Shown here in pieces: positions 44,849 to 53,604 of a stretch of DNA of 64,000 nucleotides. The position numbers and the translations under genes were made by a program. Under the pieces are notes generated by a model. The model ran no database searches. It had not been told where the DNA came from and saw only the letters and a list, made by a program, of their open reading frames with translations. Source of the stretch: Methanospirillum hungatei JF-1 (GTDB taxonomy: Archaea > Halobacteriota > Methanomicrobia > Methanomicrobiales > Methanospirillaceae); NCBI RefSeq assembly GCF_000013445.1, contig NC_007796.1, forward strand, positions 3,136,936 to 3,200,935, given 5' to 3'. Numbering within the stretch: position 1 is the stretch's first letter; every line of letters starts with the position of its first letter.

Positions 44849-45628
44849 CTATAACGCCCGGATAAGGGATTCCCGGGTAACGATTCCGATAACTTTCCCA
44901 TTATCTGTGACAGGGATGCTGCTTATGTTCTTTGAAAGCATCTTTGACACAACTTCCGGGATCGTTGCACTCTTTTCAACACTCATAACCGGAGAACTCA
45001 TAATATCCCTGACCAGAATATTACGTATCTGATGTTCCTGGTGCCGGTCATCAACTGCTTCACGGAATTTGGTAAGAGCAACAGCAACATCGGTCTCAGA
45101 GACCAGTCCTGCGATCTTGTTGTCAGCCATGACAATGTATCTGGCAATCTTCTCATCAACCATCTTCCGGCGGAGATGAACCATCCGTTCTCCGGCCTCA
45201 ATTACATGGTGAGGCTCAGTGACCGAGGAGAGGTCTCCTTCTGGGACCATCTTAGCGAGTAAGTCTCCATATGCCACCTGTCCGACAATCTTGTTGTCTT
45301 CATTGTACACAACAGCCAGTTTTGCCTGGTTCTGAAGAAGCGGAATCAGGACGTCGATCTCCTGGTCCTCATATACAATGGTAAATTCGGTGTCAATGGT
45401 ATTGGAGACGTGGATCGCGGTTGGTGCAACTTCAGAGCTGTGTCTGGCACCAAGTTTTTCAACTATCTTCTGACGGGATACTGTCCCGACCACTTCATCG
45501 TGGTGAAGTACCACGAGGGGATCAAGTCCGGTATCAAGCATTTTATCCAGGGCATCGGTGACCGGAGCAGACTTTGCTACCGTAACCGGTTTTGCCATCA
45601 CGTCTCGTACAAGTATGGTATTGGTCAT
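44849..45628 (-). CDS. CBS-domain protein
   Basis: 259 residues made almost wholly of CBS repeats (about four, or two Bateman modules): VRDVMAKPVTVAKSAPVTD at the start and VRDIMSSPVMSVEKSATIPE near 200. No catalytic or DNA-binding domain. CBS pairs bind adenine nucleotides or SAM and act as energy sensors in other proteins. The start overlaps the previous gene (ATGA). Last of three tightly linked CBS genes. Confidence 0.9.
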   Translation of the reverse strand: MTNTILVRDVMAKPVTVAKSAPVTDALDKMLDTGLDPLVVLHHDEVVGTVSRQKIVEKLGARHSSEVAPTAIHVSNTIDTEFTIVYEDQEIDVLIPLLQNQAKLAVVYNEDNKIVGQVAYGDLLAKMVPEGDLSSVTEPHHVIEAGERMVHLRRKMVDEKIARYIVMADNKIAGLVSETDVAVALTKFREAVDDRHQEHQIRNILVRDIMSSPVMSVEKSATIPEVVSKMLSKNISSIPVTDNGKVIGIVTRESLIRAL

Positions 45629-46383
45629 TGAACCACTTCCCGTATTATGTCATCTCTGGTAATTATTCCTTTTATGCCGTTCCCGCCAGAGATTATCACA
45701 CTCTGACAGGCAGTCTCTAACATGACCGCCACGGCTTCTCTGGTTCTCGCTGTCTCAGGAAGAGACGGGATTATCGGCCTCATCATCCCTGCTGCGGTAC
45801 CAGACCCCGCATTTTCAGGGTTATCTACATAAAAGGCAAGATCACTTTCGGTAATAATCCCGACCGCTCCTCCATCATCAACAACGATTACTGCCCCTGC
45901 TCCTTTTTTCATGAGATCAACCACATGCACCGGGGAGTGTTCCGGGGTGACCATTGCAGGTTCATGCATTATCTCATGGACCGGAATATCCAGTTGTGCG
46001 ACCAGATGTGAGCGCAAAATGTCAGTCCTGGTCAGAATGCCCAGAACCATCCCCTGATCAATAACCGGTGCTCCCGAGATCTCATGACTGACCAGGAGGA
46101 GGAGCGCATCACGGATGCTGCTATCTGGGGATAAACTCACCAGATCAGTACTCATCACCTGACTCAGGGGGGCACTGTCCATCTTCCGATACCGCCAGTC
46201 TGGATCATTCTTCCGCAGACGAAACCCGATATCCTTCTTTGTGATGATTCCTCGTGCGCGACCTTCATCAACAACAAGAACCCTGGATATCTTATGCCTG
46301 AGCATCAGATTTCGTGCATGTGAGACGGTATCACCCGGCTTTGCGGCATGGACCGGTGTAGACATCAGATCTGAAACCAGCAT
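45625..46383 (-). CDS. CBS-domain protein
   Basis: 252 residues, about four CBS repeats: VSDLMSTPVHAAKPGDTVS, PLSQVMSTDLVSLSPDSS, VHEIMHEPAMVTPEHSPVH and a divergent fourth around MMRPIIPSLPETARTRE. Start chosen at the ATG 46383, 7 bases after AGGAG; a GTG one codon earlier is possible. Stand-alone sensor or adaptor by appearance. Confidence 0.9.
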   Translation of the reverse strand: MLVSDLMSTPVHAAKPGDTVSHARNLMLRHKISRVLVVDEGRARGIITKKDIGFRLRKNDPDWRYRKMDSAPLSQVMSTDLVSLSPDSSIRDALLLLVSHEISGAPVIDQGMVLGILTRTDILRSHLVAQLDIPVHEIMHEPAMVTPEHSPVHVVDLMKKGAGAVIVVDDGGAVGIITESDLAFYVDNPENAGSGTAAGMMRPIIPSLPETARTREAVAVMLETACQSVIISGGNGIKGIITRDDIIREVVQ

Positions 46384-46386
46384 CAC

Positions 46387-47262
46387 TTATCTCCTGTCAC
46401 CATTCACCGGTGAGAACGCCCTGACCAGATCAAACTCTGTGACCAGACCCACCAGTCTGCTTTGATCTATCACTGGCAGAGCACCGACCTTCTTTGCCAT
46501 CATGGCTCGTGCTGCATCGGTCACGGTTGCATCAGGATCGGTTGTGAACAGGTTCCCGCTTAACAGATCACGGACCGGGATGTTCATGACCTCTGCGACA
46601 TCCCCGGTGACCAGTTTTTCAAAAACTCGTCCGGTCCCGATGTACCGCACGATGTCGGTTGCAGTGATTATCCCGAATAACACATCATTTTTCACAATGG
46701 GCAGACGTCTGAACTGGTGTTCTGTCATTACCTTGGTAACAGTCGAGAGCGGACAGTCCGGCTGTTGAACCAGGAGAGAGCGGGTCATAACGCTCTCAAC
46801 CGGAGTAGCGGCATGTGACCGGCACAGGATCTTCAGTACGTCCCGCTCGGTGACGATGCCATTGAGCACCCCATATTCATCAACAATCGGAATGCCTCCA
46901 ATACGATCACGAAGAATGATATCAAGTGCTTCATTCAGCGTTGCATCAGGATGGAGGGTTCTGACATCAGTCTTCATGATCTTGCTGACACTTTCATTGA
47001 TTGCTGCGAGGAAATTCCCATCATGCTTGACATTGATGAGATTGAAGAGCTCACCACCGCCAAGAAAATCAATGACATCCCGTGCAGTAATAATTCCTTT
47101 CAGCCGATGAGTCCCCGGGTCTACTATAGGCAGTCTGCGAAATCCCCATTGGGTAAGGGTTTCAATTGCTCCAAAGATCCGCATGGTAGGCGGGGCTGAG
47201 ATCACTTTCGAGGTAGCTATCGAAAGAACGGTCCTGTTGTCATGGTCATGATGTGAATTCAT
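46387..47262 (-). CDS. CBS-domain protein
   Basis: 291 residues, about four CBS repeats: ATSKVISAPPTMRIFG, VSKIMKTDVRTLHPDATLN, VESVMTRSLLVQQPDCPLS and VRDLLSGNLFTTDPDATVT. An N-terminal HDHDNR stretch could bind metal but is too short to call. First of the three-gene CBS operon, with a possible leader hairpin upstream. Confidence 0.9.
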   Translation of the reverse strand: MNSHHDHDNRTVLSIATSKVISAPPTMRIFGAIETLTQWGFRRLPIVDPGTHRLKGIITARDVIDFLGGGELFNLINVKHDGNFLAAINESVSKIMKTDVRTLHPDATLNEALDIILRDRIGGIPIVDEYGVLNGIVTERDVLKILCRSHAATPVESVMTRSLLVQQPDCPLSTVTKVMTEHQFRRLPIVKNDVLFGIITATDIVRYIGTGRVFEKLVTGDVAEVMNIPVRDLLSGNLFTTDPDATVTDAARAMMAKKVGALPVIDQSRLVGLVTEFDLVRAFSPVNGDRR

Positions 47263-47300
47263 GAGATACCAGCCTTACGGTTACACAGTAAATACGTCCG

Positions 47301-47343
47301 GACATTCTGCCGGGAATGAACGATCAGAAAGCCGGCAGATGTC
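47301..47343 (-). promoter_or_regulatory. long inverted repeat in the CBS operon leader/promoter
   Basis: GACAT-t-CTGCCGG (47301-47313) pairs with CCGGCAGATGTC (47332-47343): 12 bp with one bulged base and an 18-base loop. It ends about 40 bases before the first CBS start. It could be an mRNA leader hairpin or a dyad operator at the transcription start. Confidence 0.6.
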
Positions 47344-47358
47344 AGGATTCAGGTCAAA

Positions 47359-47380
47359 AATTTATACCTCCGGGTTTATA
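47359..47380 (-). promoter_or_regulatory. two TATA-like boxes for the CBS operon
   Basis: On the minus strand TATAAATT (47359-47366) and TATAAAC (47374-47380). Starts about 25 bases downstream would fall inside or just before the inverted repeat at 47301-47343. Confidence 0.45.
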
Positions 47381-47474
47381 GGTGCCCGGATTCTCAAACA
47401 TTCGGATGAGATTGGAATGTGCCCGATACAGGAACATACAGCTTCTGGCAGAAGACCCTGTCAGCTGCTGTACA

Positions 47475-48041
47475 TTACAACCGGTCGTCTTCCATACAGT
47501 TCGGACAGATGAGGGAACCGTCTATACTGGTCAGTTCATCTGACATCTGGCCGCATCTGCTACACATCCCTGAACTAATGTCGTCAGCACGATTAATTAC
47601 CACGAGTTCGCCCATTAGTTCATTAATCTCGGTACTCACTGCAACGATATCCCGGACACTCACAATACCGATCACAACACCTTTGTCATTGATGATTGGC
47701 AGTCTTCTGACCCGGTTTCGGATCATCAGGTGAGCGGCATCCTCAACGGTTTTATCTGTACCAATTGTGATCAGGGGTGAAGTCATGATCTCACTGACAT
47801 GGACTTCACTCGGGCGCAGATCCCGGGCGACAACCTTGCAGTTTATATCCTGCTCGGTAACTATCCCCACGGCAACGCCATCCCGAAGGACAATACAACT
47901 GCCTGATGGATCCTTGCTGCACATTTTCCGTGCTGCATGCGCTACCGTTGCATGATAATCAATAGTCTTGGGGTTCGTTCGCATTATTTCCCGCACTGGG
48001 ACCTTGGTCTCGAGCTGGATCGTGTCACTGTTGTAGCTCAT
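47475..48041 (-). CDS. CBS-domain protein with C-terminal zinc ribbon
   Basis: 188 residues. Two CBS repeats (VREIMRTNPKTIDYHATVA, VSEIMTSPLITIGTDKTVE) are followed by a short zinc ribbon with CSRCGQM and CPNC. The ribbon suggests contact with nucleic acid or protein. Start chosen at ATG 48041, 5 bases after GGTGA; a GTG at 48050 is the alternative. It is upstream of the CBS operon on the same strand, with a 212-base gap. Confidence 0.88.
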   Translation of the reverse strand: MSYNSDTIQLETKVPVREIMRTNPKTIDYHATVAHAARKMCSKDPSGSCIVLRDGVAVGIVTEQDINCKVVARDLRPSEVHVSEIMTSPLITIGTDKTVEDAAHLMIRNRVRRLPIINDKGVVIGIVSVRDIVAVSTEINELMGELVVINRADDISSGMCSRCGQMSDELTSIDGSLICPNCMEDDRL

Positions 48042-48256
48042 TACTGTCACCTCTCGGTTTCCCGGGCAGATGCATTGCTCTGATACTTATCGGGATCGGG
48101 TATTAATCCATCGCTCCGGTGACCGGTATGTCAAATATGAAGATCCGAGACAGGTGGGATGACAACAATAATAATACTCCCTGATCATAACCATGTAGAC
48201 AGGCAGGCTTTTCACAGGCCTGATTTCAAAAAAACAAGCCCAGGGACGTAACCACA
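48042..48256. promoter_or_regulatory. divergent spacer between zinc-ribbon CBS gene and the GTPase gene
   Basis: 215 bases with no gene seen. On the minus side GGATTAATACC and on the plus side ACAATAATAATAC are AT-rich and could be promoters. An imperfect repeat of CAGGC (CAGGCAGGC ... CAGGCCTG) is near 48196-48220. Confidence 0.4.
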
Positions 48257-48886
48257 ATGGGAATAAGCCAGACTCTCTCGCGAATCCTTTCAAATCTTTT
48301 CCAGAACAAGACCGCCCGTATAGGTATTTATGGCCCTCCAAATGCAGGGAAAACCACCCTTGCAAACAGGATCGCTGAAGACTGGTCAGGCACGGTATCC
48401 GGAACAGCCAGTGAGGTGCCACATGAGACCAGACGGGCAGTCAGGACAGGAAATATCACCATCACAGGCTCAAACGGCCGGTCTATCACGATTGATATCG
48501 TCGATACACCCGGTGTTACCACCAGGGTTGATTATAAGGAGTTTATCGAGTACGGCATTGAGCGGGAGGATGCCATCACCCGTGCACGCGAGGCTACCGA
48601 AGGCGTCGCAGAGGCCATGCACTGGCTTCGTGAAGATATTGACGGGGTTATTTACATGATTGACGCGACCTTGGACCCGTTTGCACAGGTAAATATCATG
48701 ATGATCGGGATTATTGAAAGCAGAAAACTGCCGGTGATCATTGCAGCAAACAAGATTGACCTTCCTGATGCGGCACCCCACCGGATACGCACGGCCTTCC
48801 CCCAGCACCCCGTCATACCGGTTTCGTGTCTTGATGGTACCCAGATTGAAAATCTCTATGAAGAAATGGTCCGGCATTTCAGGTGA
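48257..48886 (+). CDS. Era-like small GTPase (ArvA/OapA-like)
   Basis: 209 residues. A short amphipathic N-terminus (MGISQTLSRILSNLF) could touch membrane. The G domain has P-loop GPPNAGKTT (26-34), DTPGV with Asp83 (G3), and AANKIDLP (G4). It is the first of three genes with DUF2073 and DUF2072 zinc-ribbon proteins, a set conserved in euryarchaea. In haloarchaea a small GTPase of this kind (ArvA/OapA) was reported to drive extracellular vesicle formation. That role here is inference from synteny and family. Confidence 0.82.
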   Translation: MGISQTLSRILSNLFQNKTARIGIYGPPNAGKTTLANRIAEDWSGTVSGTASEVPHETRRAVRTGNITITGSNGRSITIDIVDTPGVTTRVDYKEFIEYGIEREDAITRAREATEGVAEAMHWLREDIDGVIYMIDATLDPFAQVNIMMIGIIESRKLPVIIAANKIDLPDAAPHRIRTAFPQHPVIPVSCLDGTQIENLYEEMVRHFR

Positions 48887-48891
48887 AAAAC

Positions 48892-49254
48892 ATGCAGGGT
48901 GTACGAATAGATCTCATATCAGAAGAACGGCTCGCACAGATGCCTTCAATGGAAAAGATACGACTTATCCTGGATAATGTCCGTGATGGCACCATCGTCA
49001 TTCTTGAAAGCGGCCTCACACCCGATGAACAATCCGTACTTATTGAGATGACCATGCAGGAGATTCTGCCTGACCGGTTTTCAGGAATTGAGATTGAGAC
49101 CTATCCTTCCAAGCAGCGATCCGCAGGTGTGTTCTCCAGGTTTATCAGGGGAGATGAAGAGAACCGGAGACTTACCGTTATCGGTCCTGCAAATCAACTC
49201 AAGATGATACGAAAAGATCGTGGTCTTATCAGCGCCTGGATATCAGGGAGGTGA
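48892..49254 (+). CDS. DUF2073 protein (ArvB/OapB-like)
   Basis: 120 residues, soluble. QGVRIDLISEERLAQMPSMEKI and TIVILESGLTPDEQSVLIEMTM are the family blocks. Function unknown except as partner of the small GTPase. The ATG at 48892 stands 6 bases after AGGTGA, which itself overlaps the stop of the GTPase gene; a GTG at 48883 is possible. Three bases before the next gene. Confidence 0.82.
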   Translation: MQGVRIDLISEERLAQMPSMEKIRLILDNVRDGTIVILESGLTPDEQSVLIEMTMQEILPDRFSGIEIETYPSKQRSAGVFSRFIRGDEENRRLTVIGPANQLKMIRKDRGLISAWISGR

Positions 49255-49257
49255 ACC

Positions 49258-49641
49258 ATGCCTCATCGCTGCGCCGGATGCAAGACCCTGTTTCCTGATG
49301 CACGCCACCTCAGGGACGGCTGCCCGGTATGTGGCTGTGGCAAGTTTGTCTTTGAGACCGGCAGAAAGAGAGCACAAAAAAATGAACCCCTGCAAAACCA
49401 TGCACCTGAAACACCGGCTCCTGCACCTGTAACCACGACCAGAGAGCACACAGACGTTGAACTAGAAGAACCGAAGCAGGATTCTGATTCCATTGAAAGT
49501 ATCAGAATTCTCGAACCCGGCAGATATGACCTGAACCTGTCCAGACTGATCGAAACTGATGACCGGGTCGTACGGGTTGGATCCGAAGATACGTACCATC
49601 TTGATTTACACTCGATGATACGGCAGAAAAAGAAAAAATAA
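49258..49641 (+). CDS. DUF2072 zinc-ribbon protein (ArvC/OapC-like)
   Basis: 127 residues. N-terminal zinc ribbon HRCAGCKTLF ... GCPVCGCGKF, a Pro/Thr/Glu-rich linker (about 45-80), then a short conserved C-terminal part (SIRILEPGRYDLNLSRLIE ... YHLDLHSMI) ending in Lys-rich RQKKKK. It has a GGGAGGTGA ribosome site. Third member of the GTPase set; the basic tail may bind nucleic acid or lipid head groups. Confidence 0.82.
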   Translation: MPHRCAGCKTLFPDARHLRDGCPVCGCGKFVFETGRKRAQKNEPLQNHAPETPAPAPVTTTREHTDVELEEPKQDSDSIESIRILEPGRYDLNLSRLIETDDRVVRVGSEDTYHLDLHSMIRQKKKK

Positions 49642-49654
49642 CTTCTTTTGCTGT

Positions 49655-49960
49655 TTAAGAGATATTATCCACGGTGTATCCCTTTGTAGCAAGAAGATCG
49701 ATAACCCGATCACGGTGGTTACCCTGTAATTCTATGGAGTTGCCTTTCACAGTACCGCCACAGGCAAGTTTACTTTTCATAAACTTTGAAAGGTCTTCAA
49801 GGTCAATGTCAGTCGGATCCAGCCCCTCAATGACTGTGACTTCTTTTCCATACCGACGTTTATTGACTTTCACATTAATTCGCTGCTGTTCCTTTGCAAC
49901 TTCTTCACAGATACAGAGTTCTTTTGGTAGCCCACATATGGAGCAGATACCACCATTCAT
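49655..49960 (-). CDS. sui1: translation initiation factor aIF1 (SUI1)
   Basis: 101 residues. A Cys-rich start (Cys6, Cys9, Cys16, Cys18) typical of archaeal SUI1, then [17 protein letters not shown] and [21 protein letters not shown]. Acts on start-codon selection on the small subunit. It converges with the zinc-ribbon gene and is divergent from the cobyric acid synthase gene. Confidence 0.95.
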
Positions 49961-50057
49961 TACTTATTCCATCTCATGTTTTACTATTAAATGCTTATCA
50001 TAAAATATCCCGATATAAACCGGTTTTTTCTCATCCATGGATGGAGGCGGTTGTTGC

Positions 50058-50066
50058 ATTATATTA
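50058..50066 (+). promoter_or_regulatory. TATA-like box of the cobyric acid synthase gene
   Basis: ATTATATTA centred about 30 bases before the ATG (50093) and no ribosome site between, so the transcript is probably leaderless. Confidence 0.5.
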
Positions 50067-50092
50067 TCTTCATCCATCCTACCTGAGCATAT

Positions 50093-51529
50093 ATGTCTGT
50101 CATGGTCCTGGGGACCGCTTCACATGTAGGGAAAAGTACGATGGTAGCCGGTCTGTGCCGGATCCTCCGACGCCGGGGGATTTCAAATGCCCCATTTAAA
50201 TCACAAAACATGAGTCTGAACTCCTGGGTAACGGAGGATGGGGGCGAGATCGGGATAGCACAGGCGATGCAGGCACATGCGGCAGGCATTCCACCCTGTG
50301 TGGAGATGAACCCGATCCTCCTCAAACCAAAAGGGGATCAGACATCGCAGATAGTGCTGCTTGGCAGACCTCACCATGATGTACATGCCTGCGACTACTA
50401 CAAAGTGACCGACAACCTGCTGACCATTGCATTAGAGGCGGCAGGAAAACTCATGAGTCGGTACGGGGCGCTCGTCGTTGAGGGAGCAGGAGGCGCTGCT
50501 GAAGTAAATCTCTTTGACCGTGACATCGCAAATATCGGTCTTGCCCGGGCACTCAAATTCCCGATTATCCTTGTCGCTGATATTGAACGGGGAGGTGTGT
50601 TTGCACAGGTGTATGGAACGATCTCCCTTCTTCCGGACGATATCCGCCCGCTGGTAAAGGCAGTTATTGTCAATAAGTTCAGGGGAGATCCTGCCCTTTT
50701 CTCAGATGGGATGAGAATCCTTGAGGAAATTACCGGCGTTCCTGCAATCGGTCTTGTTCCAGTGACCGATGTGGATATCCCAAGTGAAGACTCGCTCTCA
50801 TTGCAGGATAAAAAAACCAAAAGTGCTCCTGTTGAGATTGCGGTCATCCATCTGCCCCGGATATCCAACTTCACCGACTATGAGGTACTTGAGCGGTATG
50901 CATCGGTCAGGTATGTAAAACCGGGAACTCCGCTCTCCGGGTTTGATGCCATCATTCTGCCTGGAACAAAAAACACCATCGAGGACCTGGAAGAGGTGAT
51001 TGCATCCGGAACAGGTGAGGAGATTAAAAAGGCCAGGACTCAGGGAGTTCCGATCATCGGTATCTGTGGCGGGTACCAGATGCTCTGTGAAGAGATTCTT
51101 GATTCGGGTATTGAGTCAAAAGAGGGGACGTTTCATGGCCTGGGCCTTATCCCCTGCAGGACGACATTTTCCGGGTATGAGAAGACGACGGTGCAGGTGA
51201 CCCGTACGTCATCCGGTCACGGGCCGTTTCTGGAGAAGATTGCGTCCGTATCAGGGTATGAGATCCACATGGGAACCACCTGCCGGGGAGATATCAGGGA
51301 AGCATTTTCAGGAGAAGGAGTTGTCAGTGAAGACGGGTTGCTTATCGGGACGTATATGCATGGGCTTTTCACCTCACCACATGTCGCTGCTGCATTTGTC
51401 ACCTTCCTCTGCGACCGCAAGGGACTCACATGGACCCCGCCAGCGCAGGACAAGGATCCGTTTGATACCCTCGCAGATCACATCGAGGCTCATGTCAGGA
51501 TAGAAGAGATACTTCCCTTTTTTAACTGA
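50093..51529 (+). CDS. cobQ: cobyric acid synthase (adenosylcobyrinic acid a,c-diamide amidase)
   Basis: Glutamine-dependent amidation of four side chains of the corrin ring, part of B12/cobamide synthesis needed for methyltransferases in methanogens. 478 residues. N-terminal dethiobiotin-synthetase-like P-loop [38 protein letters not shown]-terminal class I amidotransferase with nucleophile Cys in [11 protein letters not shown] and a late HMG/MHG pair. Length is normal. The 3' end overlaps the convergent small gene by 8 bases. Confidence 0.95.
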
Positions 51530-51782
51530 TAATATTCATGATGCTTCGAAAACCCTCGGATCCTGCATCATCACAGACCACGCTGGTGACCGTTTTCAGG
51601 TCAACCTCAACAGTTCCCCGGTTCATGGTGCAAAAGGCACGAGCGGGGGATGGGACTTCTCTTCCGGGGATACCAAACCGTACCGAGTGAACGCAAAACC
51701 GGCACTTCTCAACATCTTCCCGTTTATCTGGAAGGCAGGCCACCGTTCCCTTCTCAACCGGGAGGGTTCGTATCGCTCTCAT
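51522..51782 (-). CDS. small Cys-rich protein of unknown function
   Basis: 86 residues. Five Cys, including an [10 protein letters not shown] pair and AFCTMNR, suggest a zinc or iron site. The rest is not recognised. Its start overlaps the stop of the coiled-coil gene by 4 bases (ATGA), which strongly supports it as a real gene. It converges on cobQ with an 8-base overlap. Confidence 0.6.
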
Positions 51783-53068
51783 GACTCTTCACCAGGGAGC
51801 ATCAAATCCATCTCTTCTTCGGTGAATTCAGAGAATTTTTTCCTGAGCTCTTCCAGGATCGATCTCTGTTTTTCTTTCAGGGAGGAGAGACGCTCTTTTC
51901 TCTTCTCCTCTTCCTGGTTCAGTTCATCAATCCTCTTTTCTGCTTCCGTAATAGTCTGGGTGATATGATTTTTCTGTTCAAGGAGAACGTTCCCTTCAAG
52001 ATCCTGTTTCTTTCTTTTCAGATCTTCTGAAAGTGTGTGCAGACTTATGGATATCTCACCGAATTTTTTTGTATACTCTTCAGCGTTCGTAAAAAGATGT
52101 TTCTCAAACGAGTTCTTTGCCTGTACGATTCCTGACTCAAACAGAGTAAAGAGGGGCTTTGCCGTCAGGGATATCAGCCGTGCAATCTCATCGTCATCGC
52201 GCCGGGGTGATGATGCAGCCTGGATGAGATCCTCCATGTTCTTCTCATCCACCGGTTTTGCCTGTTCCTGGAAGGCTTTGACTCCCCGTTTCCACACCGG
52301 AAGAGCAACTCGGATCTGGGACTCCCATGTTTCCCTGGCTTTTTCCAACTGCTCCCTGATCTGTCCGGTCTCCTCTTCAAGGCGCAGATATGAGGCATAG
52401 GAATCTGAAGCAAGCAGACGTTCCAGCTCTGAACCCGCCTTCTGGAGATCTGTCTTCAATTCAGATAACCGTGCTTCAAATTTTTTCTCTTCTGCACCTG
52501 CCTGCGCCTCCTCTTCTATCAGGGCATCCCGGTTGTGGAGAAGGGCACGCATTTCTGCAATGTGCATGAGCCGTTCTCGCGAAATCCGTATGATCTCGGT
52601 CATCCGGTTCAGTTCATGGCCCATATGGTCCAACGTTTGTTTAAAGACCTTGACTTCATCCGGATAGAGATGGTGGAGATACCTGCCCGGCCCCCGGTAC
52701 GCCTTGAAACACCCGTTGATAAGTCCGGCGACTTCCCGGTAAAAGACCTCATCATCCTCGGAGAACTCCCCCTCAAGTTCAGCCTCTATCTTTTTACAGA
52801 ACTGGGGGAGTGCATGACGGTTGACCTGTTCCACCTTGTGGTGATGTGGCTCGTCTGATGATTCTTCACCAAACTCTGTCAGAAGCTGGTGAAGATCCTG
52901 TTCAAGTTTCAGTAATCGTTCACGTGAACTCGTGGATGCGGCATTCCGACGGGAGATACAGCCCGCTTCCATCTCATCAAGCCAGGCAGGGAGATCTTCA
53001 AGTGATATCGCTGATCTTGGTGCTTTTTCAGATGTTTTGCTGAATATTTTTTTTATTGATTCAAACAT
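51779..53068 (-). CDS. coiled-coil protein of unknown function
   Basis: 429 residues, no membrane segment or known domain recognised. A long Glu/Lys/Arg-rich coiled coil spans most of the second half (about 185-260 and 340-420) with heptad-like Leu spacing. The first 130 residues are acidic. It lies 11 bases after nadM on the same strand and overlaps the Cys-rich small gene, so the four genes larB-nadM-this-small form one transcript. It might be a scaffold; nothing else can be said. Confidence 0.75.
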   Translation of the reverse strand: MFESIKKIFSKTSEKAPRSAISLEDLPAWLDEMEAGCISRRNAASTSSRERLLKLEQDLHQLLTEFGEESSDEPHHHKVEQVNRHALPQFCKKIEAELEGEFSEDDEVFYREVAGLINGCFKAYRGPGRYLHHLYPDEVKVFKQTLDHMGHELNRMTEIIRISRERLMHIAEMRALLHNRDALIEEEAQAGAEEKKFEARLSELKTDLQKAGSELERLLASDSYASYLRLEEETGQIREQLEKARETWESQIRVALPVWKRGVKAFQEQAKPVDEKNMEDLIQAASSPRRDDDEIARLISLTAKPLFTLFESGIVQAKNSFEKHLFTNAEEYTKKFGEISISLHTLSEDLKRKKQDLEGNVLLEQKNHITQTITEAEKRIDELNQEEEKRKERLSSLKEKQRSILEELRKKFSEFTEEEMDLMLPGEES

Positions 53069-53079
53069 AACCCATCTCC

Positions 53080-53604
53080 TTATCGTCCGGGGCAGTCCCC
53101 GTCATCCTGGTTCAGTGCCCTGATACGTGATATTCCGTCTATCTCCTGAATCACCCTGACAACGGCAGGAGGAACAAAATCCTCCCAGGGCTTGTCACAG
53201 GCAATCAGGTCCCTGATCTTCGTTCCTGATAATGTCGCCCGCTCATACATGGCAGGGCTGAGGACCTCAATCCCGGCCTCGTGAAAGAGCCGGATAACAA
53301 GCGGATTTCCTGAGTAGATCCGGTGGAATGGTGGCGTCATGGCACGGACATGTGACACCCATAATACATTGCGGTTTATATCCTCAAGCGGGATGACATA
53401 CAGGGGTTTGTGCAGGTCCTGCAGGGCACCGGTGATCATAAGCACCCGTTCTCCGGCGGTAAAGGGATCTGCAGGCTCATGGCTCATCTGGGCACTGCCA
53501 ATACCGATGATGAGTTCATCCGCTTCTTGTGCGATCTGGTTTATCACATAATGATGCCCGTTGTGATACGGCTGAAACCTGCCTATATACAGCGCCCGGA
53601 TCAT
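53080..53604 (-). CDS. nadM: nicotinamide-nucleotide adenylyltransferase
   Basis: 174 residues, archaeal NMN adenylyltransferase. The HxGH-type motif is [16 protein letters not shown], and [12 protein letters not shown] near the end is the second nucleotidyltransferase signature (ISSTxIR-like). Makes NAD from NMN and ATP (or NaAD from NaMN). The start overlaps the larB stop by 4 bases. Confidence 0.95.
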   Translation of the reverse strand: MIRALYIGRFQPYHNGHHYVINQIAQEADELIIGIGSAQMSHEPADPFTAGERVLMITGALQDLHKPLYVIPLEDINRNVLWVSHVRAMTPPFHRIYSGNPLVIRLFHEAGIEVLSPAMYERATLSGTKIRDLIACDKPWEDFVPPAVVRVIQEIDGISRIRALNQDDGDCPGR

